Below, piece after piece: positions 6,434-9,127 of a DNA stretch of 9,127 nt. Every line of letters begins with the position of its first letter. Within the stretch, counting starts at the first letter, position 1. The stretch spans positions 1 to 9,127 of the forward strand of contig CAILTZ010000682.1 of the NCBI GenBank assembly GCA_903837255.1. The letters run 5' to 3'. Both the position numbers and the translations under genes were made by a program. The notes below the pieces were generated by a model that was given only the letters and a program-made list of their open reading frames with translations, had not been told where the DNA came from and ran no database searches. This DNA comes from an uncultured Pirellula sp. (lineage in GTDB: Bacteria > Planctomycetota > Planctomycetia > Pirellulales > Pirellulaceae).

Positions 6434-6506
6434 CCGGTTTTCTATGCCACCGGTTTTCTATGCCACCGGTTTTCTATGCCACCGGTTTTCTATGCCACCG
6501 GTTTTC
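6434..6506. repeat. 16-bp tandem repeat array, about 4.6 copies
   Basis: Four identical units of CCGGTTTTCTATGCCA at 6434-6449, 6450-6465, 6466-6481 and 6482-6497, then a partial CCGGTTTTC (6498-6506). Each junction forms the palindrome ACCGGT (6449, 6465, 6481, 6497), so neighbouring junctions can pair as 6-bp stems with 10-nt loops on either strand. The array lies between convergent genes. The units are contiguous without spacers, so this is not CRISPR. A two-way transcription end or transcript-stabilising structure is a hypothesis only. Confidence 0.95.
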
Positions 6507-6507
6507 C

Positions 6508-6580
6508 ATCAGCGTTCCCATCAGCGTCGATTAGCGGTCCGGTTTGGCAGCGGTCCGGTCGATCAGCGGTCCGCTTTGGC
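6508..6580 (-). repeat. CGCT(A/G)AT-core repeats at the 3' end of the minus-strand gene
   Basis: On the minus strand this stretch holds five variants of one short motif: ACCGCTGATCG (it contains the stop codon at 6565-6563), ACCGCTGCC, ACCGCTAATCG, ACGCTGATGGG and AACGCTGATGG. Two 21-bp segments, 6528-6548 and 6560-6580, agree at 19 of 21 bases. The outer one overlaps the last codons of the gene, so the repeat appears to have shaped its C terminus (AKADR). Confidence 0.75.
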
Positions 6581-7261
6581 TGCATTATTTTGCATTTGTT
6601 CGAGCAACGTACGGAGTTGTTCTTTAAGCAACGGATCGTCTGATTGTTGGATCATTTGCTCAAGTTGTTGCTTCATCATTTGTTGGGCTTCAGGACCGGT
6701 AAAGGCTCCGGCTGCGGCTTTGGATCCCCCGGCTTGGACGTTGGCATTATTGGGTTCCGAAGCATACTTGCGAACCCAGTCAAAGGCCGACGGATGTTTC
6801 TTTCGAAGTTCTTTGCGTGAGTCGGCTTGGTACTCGGACTTCTTTTCCTTGCCTCGCACTTTTTCTTTGAGGGTGACTTTGATTCCGATATCCTCAGATT
6901 CCTCGATCAGGACATCTTGCTTACCGTTTCTCACGCGGGTCGTAGAAACAATATGGCCATCTCGATCTTCGAACGACTTTTCTACGATGAAGCCGTTGAC
7001 GTTCGTGACCGACTTGCTCATCCCGGTTCGGAACCCGTTCTTGGCACTCGATGGGTACTCGGTCGAGTTCTCTTCTCCTGGAGATTTCTGTTCTTTAGGA
7101 GTCTGGTTGCCGGAGGAAAAGCTCGAGGAGGAGCCGAAGCTGAAGCTGAACGACTGCTGAGCTTGGGCTTGGCTAACGCTCGAGGCTAGTGCAACACAGG
7201 ACATCGCCAAGCACGAAGACACTCCAAAGCGACAATACTCTTGAAGAATTCGCAACATCAT
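6563..7261 (-). CDS. Small exported protein of unknown function with KKHP motif and Gln-rich C terminus
   Basis: A 232-residue protein when started at the ATG at 7261, chosen because AGAGG (7275-7271) lies nine bases upstream and a signal peptide begins at once. The frame stays open to 7324, but that extension would put 21 polar residues before the signal. Residues 11-34 are hydrophobic with probable cleavage after AQA (32-34). Then come a Ser/Phe low-complexity stretch (37-51), a beta-rich region of short charged repeats (about 84-145), the motif ELRKKHPSAFDWVRKY (151-166), an Ala/Gly linker, and a Gln/Leu-rich probable coiled coil (192-226). I recall similar Tyr-x-Ala...ELKKKHPEA segments in planctomycete proteins of unknown role. 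No enzymatic motif is visible. A promoter at 7311-7338 suggests its own transcription. Confidence 0.8.
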   Translation of the reverse strand: MMLRILQEYCRFGVSSCLAMSCVALASSVSQAQAQQSFSFSFGSSSSFSSGNQTPKEQKSPGEENSTEYPSSAKNGFRTGMSKSVTNVNGFIVEKSFEDRDGHIVSTTRVRNGKQDVLIEESEDIGIKVTLKEKVRGKEKKSEYQADSRKELRKKHPSAFDWVRKYASEPNNANVQAGGSKAAAGAFTGPEAQQMMKQQLEQMIQQSDDPLLKEQLRTLLEQMQNNAAKADR

Positions 7262-7310
7262 TTTTTTATACCTCTGAAAACATGAGCGTTCGCCGGTAAG
7301 CATTTGGCCG

Positions 7311-7338
7311 ATTTTACGTGACAACCTTCACAAGTCAA
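7311..7338 (-). promoter_or_regulatory. Sigma-70-like promoter for the exported protein gene
   Basis: On the minus strand TTGACT (7338-7333) and TAAAAT (7316-7311) are each one base from the -35 and -10 consensus and are separated by 16 bp. The predicted transcript would start near 7304, giving a leader of about 43 nt with AGAGG before the ATG at 7261. It lies in the 90-bp gap after the phosphopantetheinyl transferase gene. Confidence 0.5.
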
Positions 7339-7351
7339 CATTACCCTTTTT

Positions 7352-8050
7352 TCATCCCAGCCGATCATGCGTGGATCGCTTGAGTGTCACCATCGTCGCA
7401 AGATGCTTCTTACCAAAGACGAAACGGCCATCAAAGTGGCTCTGGGCATCTGATGATTTCGACCATGAGCGAGACAATTGAGCCACGAAATCTCCAGCAA
7501 ACAACTCCTCCCCTACGGGCTTCAGATCGTCTGAAGGACTCCATTGAATCGTGCACTCGGAAAAGTCCAGCCACTCGTTGGCCAGGCTATACCAAGCCTT
7601 GAAGACGCTTTCCTTTGCAGAGAATAAAAGCCGATCCCAATGCAATCGAGATCCTCCTCGTGTGCGAATCTCCGTTCGCTCCTGCGGTGAAGAGATGACA
7701 TCGAGCACTCCCTCGCATAGCGGAAGGTTTTCCTCGGCATCGATACCGATCGAAGAGAGGTCCACCGACCTAGCCACAACCGCGGCACAGTAGCCAGAGC
7801 AGTGCGTGATACTTCCGGCGATCCCCATAGGCCAAATGGGTTCTCGCTGGGGACCGATCCGGACCGGGCATGGGGGAATCCCCAGCTTGCGAAACGCTTT
7901 TCTTGCGCACGCCCTCCCCGTGGTGAACTCCCTGAGTCTTTTGTCGACGACCACTCCAAGGCATTCCCTTTCCTCCGGGAAAAGCTCGTCATCGCAGAAC
8001 TCATATCGAACATCGATGGCGGCACATTCAGGTGCGATGGTTTCAAGCAT
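7352..8050 (-). CDS. 4'-phosphopantetheinyl transferase (EntD/Sfp superfamily)
   Basis: A 232-residue enzyme that would move 4'-phosphopantetheine from coenzyme A to the conserved Ser of a carrier domain. Motifs in order: FTTGRACARKAF (42-53), REPIWPMGIAGSITHCSGYCAA (split over 69-90, the substrate-binding P2 region), IGIDAEE (101-107) with metal ligands D104 and E106, and LLFSAKESVFKAWY (141-154) with the E147/K151 pair. FSAKES is typical of EntD-type enzymes; length fits. The chosen ATG at 8050 overlaps the end of the synthetase gene by 8 nt, implying coupling. The frame is open to an earlier ATG at 8173, but that would place 41 extra residues inside the synthetase gene. The obvious partner is the carrier domain encoded just upstream. 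Confidence 0.92.
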   Translation of the reverse strand: MLETIAPECAAIDVRYEFCDDELFPEERECLGVVVDKRLREFTTGRACARKAFRKLGIPPCPVRIGPQREPIWPMGIAGSITHCSGYCAAVVARSVDLSSIGIDAEENLPLCEGVLDVISSPQERTEIRTRGGSRLHWDRLLFSAKESVFKAWYSLANEWLDFSECTIQWSPSDDLKPVGEELFAGDFVAQLSRSWSKSSDAQSHFDGRFVFGKKHLATMVTLKRSTHDRLG

Positions 8051-9127
8051 GATCGTTGGTCGCCAATCCTTCGACCGACTCCCTGATGACTTTGCCAATA
8101 CAATCGATCTGAGCCGAATGGAGAATGGTTTCGTGATCACCTGGAACGGAATGCACATCCACGTCGGTTGCAATTCCCGACCAGCCTAGATCAGGCGATA
8201 AACTATTCAAAAGTGGTCGTGTCACCGCTCGGAAAAGTGTCACCCTACCACGGTAATTCTTAGGTTTATATTCATTAAAACTTTGAAAGAGACAACCAAG
8301 AACCTTGCGGCGATGGTCGTGCGATTTCTTCGTTCCAAACTCATCCTCGAAGGTGTATTTGGTTTTCCCACGGGCCAGGAGAGATCGACCGAGGTAACCG
8401 AGTTTGCGGTTCGCCCGACTCAAGGTATTTCGGAAGTTTCCGGGGCCACAACTTGCCGCAATCCAACGAGGAAGATTGATCGATACGCGAGCTAGATGAA
8501 CTGCGACCGAACCAAGTTGCCGATAAGAAAGGTCGGGTTCGATGCCGGTATCGATCACCCCGCAAAAATCAACTGCTTGACCTTGCTCCTCGAGCTGCCT
8601 TGCGATTTCAAAGCTTAGAATCCCACCATAGGAATAGCCGAGCACTCTGTAAGGGCCCTGTGGCTGATACGCTCGAAGGATCCTTACATACTCGCTAGCC
8701 ATGCGACCAAAGTCGGCATAAGTCTCAAGAAATCTGGGGTCCAAATTGGGCTGTAGCCCAACGACATTGTATCGGTGCTCAATGCGATCGACCAACTCTT
8801 TCGAATACAGCAATTCACCGTTCAATCCCGGCATGACAACAAGGGGAGGTCCCTCCTTGCAATCCGACAGTTGGACGATTCGAGCAATCGGCTGGTCGTT
8901 TGGCGATTCATGAATCATCTGGGCAATTTGCGAGATGGTTCCTTGCTGGAAGAGGATGGACAGAGGAAGCTTCTGCCCAAGGCGTTTATTGATTTCGGAA
9001 AATAGCCGCACGGCCAGTAGCGAATGTCCGCCCAGGGCAAAGAAGTTGTCGTGGATCCCGATGCGCTCGATGCCCAGGACCTCCGACCAGATCTGAGTCA
9101 ACTGCTCTTCGATCCCGTTACGTGCAG
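8043..9127 (-). CDS. Nonribosomal peptide synthetase C-terminal end: carrier (T) domain plus type I thioesterase, cut by window edge
   Basis: The frame enters from the right edge, giving 360 residues. The first visible residues (ARNGIEEQLTQIW) are already inside the usual lead-in to a carrier domain, so the gene continues beyond 9127 and the TTG at 9101 is not a start. The carrier domain shows DNFFALGGHSLLA with the phosphopantetheine Ser codon at 9023-9021. After a short linker comes an alpha/beta-hydrolase thioesterase: PLVVMPGLNG, nucleophile motif GYSYGG (Ser codon 8633-8631), Asp in GVIDTG (codon 8552-8550), and catalytic His in VPGDHETILH (codon 8135-8133). This domain releases the finished chain by hydrolysis or cyclisation. 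Whether the upstream part is purely NRPS or a PKS hybrid cannot be seen. The activating transferase follows with an 8-nt overlap. Confidence 0.93.
   Translation of the reverse strand, partial: ARNGIEEQLTQIWSEVLGIERIGIHDNFFALGGHSLLAVRLFSEINKRLGQKLPLSILFQQGTISQIAQMIHESPNDQPIARIVQLSDCKEGPPLVVMPGLNGELLYSKELVDRIEHRYNVVGLQPNLDPRFLETYADFGRMASEYVRILRAYQPQGPYRVLGYSYGGILSFEIARQLEEQGQAVDFCGVIDTGIEPDLSYRQLGSVAVHLARVSINLPRWIAASCGPGNFRNTLSRANRKLGYLGRSLLARGKTKYTFEDEFGTKKSHDHRRKVLGCLFQSFNEYKPKNYRGRVTLFRAVTRPLLNSLSPDLGWSGIATDVDVHSVPGDHETILHSAQIDCIGKVIRESVEGLATNDHA

Noticed and set aside
6434..6506. Possible CRISPR array
   Set aside because: Units are 16 bp and contiguous, without spacers, and no cas gene is present.
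6444..7160. A 238-codon plus-strand frame starting in the 16-bp array
   Set aside because: Its start consists of the repeat itself, and the rest lies opposite the exported protein gene, which has a Shine-Dalgarno site, signal peptide and promoter.
7262..7324. Longer start (7324) for the exported protein
   Set aside because: It would bury the signal peptide behind 21 polar residues, start upstream of the predicted transcript start, and ignore the AGAGG site before 7261.
8051..8173. Longer start (ATG 8173) for the phosphopantetheinyl transferase
   Set aside because: The 41 added residues lie fully within the synthetase gene and match nothing in the family; the ATG at 8050 gives the usual length and an 8-nt overlap.
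9099..9101. TTG at 9101 as start of the synthetase gene
   Set aside because: The frame is open to the window edge, and the residues before the TTG match the usual lead-in of a carrier domain.

Overview
The window looks like a chromosomal segment of a planctomycete (Pirellulales-like). This rests on recalled family patterns, not on a marker gene: an extended ActP-type symporter with its DUF485 partner, a secreted trypsin-like protease pair whose second member has lost its catalytic residues, and a small exported protein with a KKHP-type motif. No rRNA, tRNA, CRISPR, transposase or phage gene is visible. Eight protein genes cover nearly everything, and the only gaps above 100 bp are 3541-3759 and 6384-6562.

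Left block (1-3540, all minus strand). An atypical SDR-family NAD(P)-binding protein (2605-3540) overlaps by 4 nt a secreted amidohydrolase_2 protein (1412-2608). After 58 bp come a DUF485 membrane protein (1096-1353) and, again with a 4-nt overlap, an ActP-like sodium/acetate symporter that leaves the window at base 1. The overlaps suggest translational coupling within each pair. Whether the two pairs form one operon is open.

Middle block (3760-6383, plus strand). A divergent intergenic region carries a perfect inverted repeat, a 10-bp palindrome and three copies of a 16-bp tandem repeat that abut the Shine-Dalgarno sequence. It leads into an exported trypsin/HtrA-like protease with an intact His-Asp-Ser triad and a C-terminal PDZ domain. 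The next gene, 20 bp on, encodes a related protein whose catalytic His and Ser are replaced by Ser and Cys, and whose PDZ domain sits inside the second protease barrel. The pair looks like an active protease and a degenerate partner working outside the cytoplasm.

Right block (6563-9127, minus strand). A carrier-protein/thioesterase end of a nonribosomal peptide (or hybrid) synthetase enters from the right edge. It overlaps by 8 nt a 4'-phosphopantetheinyl transferase that would activate its carrier domain. After a 90-bp gap containing a good sigma-70-like promoter comes a small exported protein of unknown function. Between this gene and the protease pair, which converge, lies a 179-bp region built almost wholly of repeats: a 16-bp array of about 4.6 copies, flanked on both sides by short repeats with the core CGCT(A/G)AT, each reading in the direction of the gene it follows.
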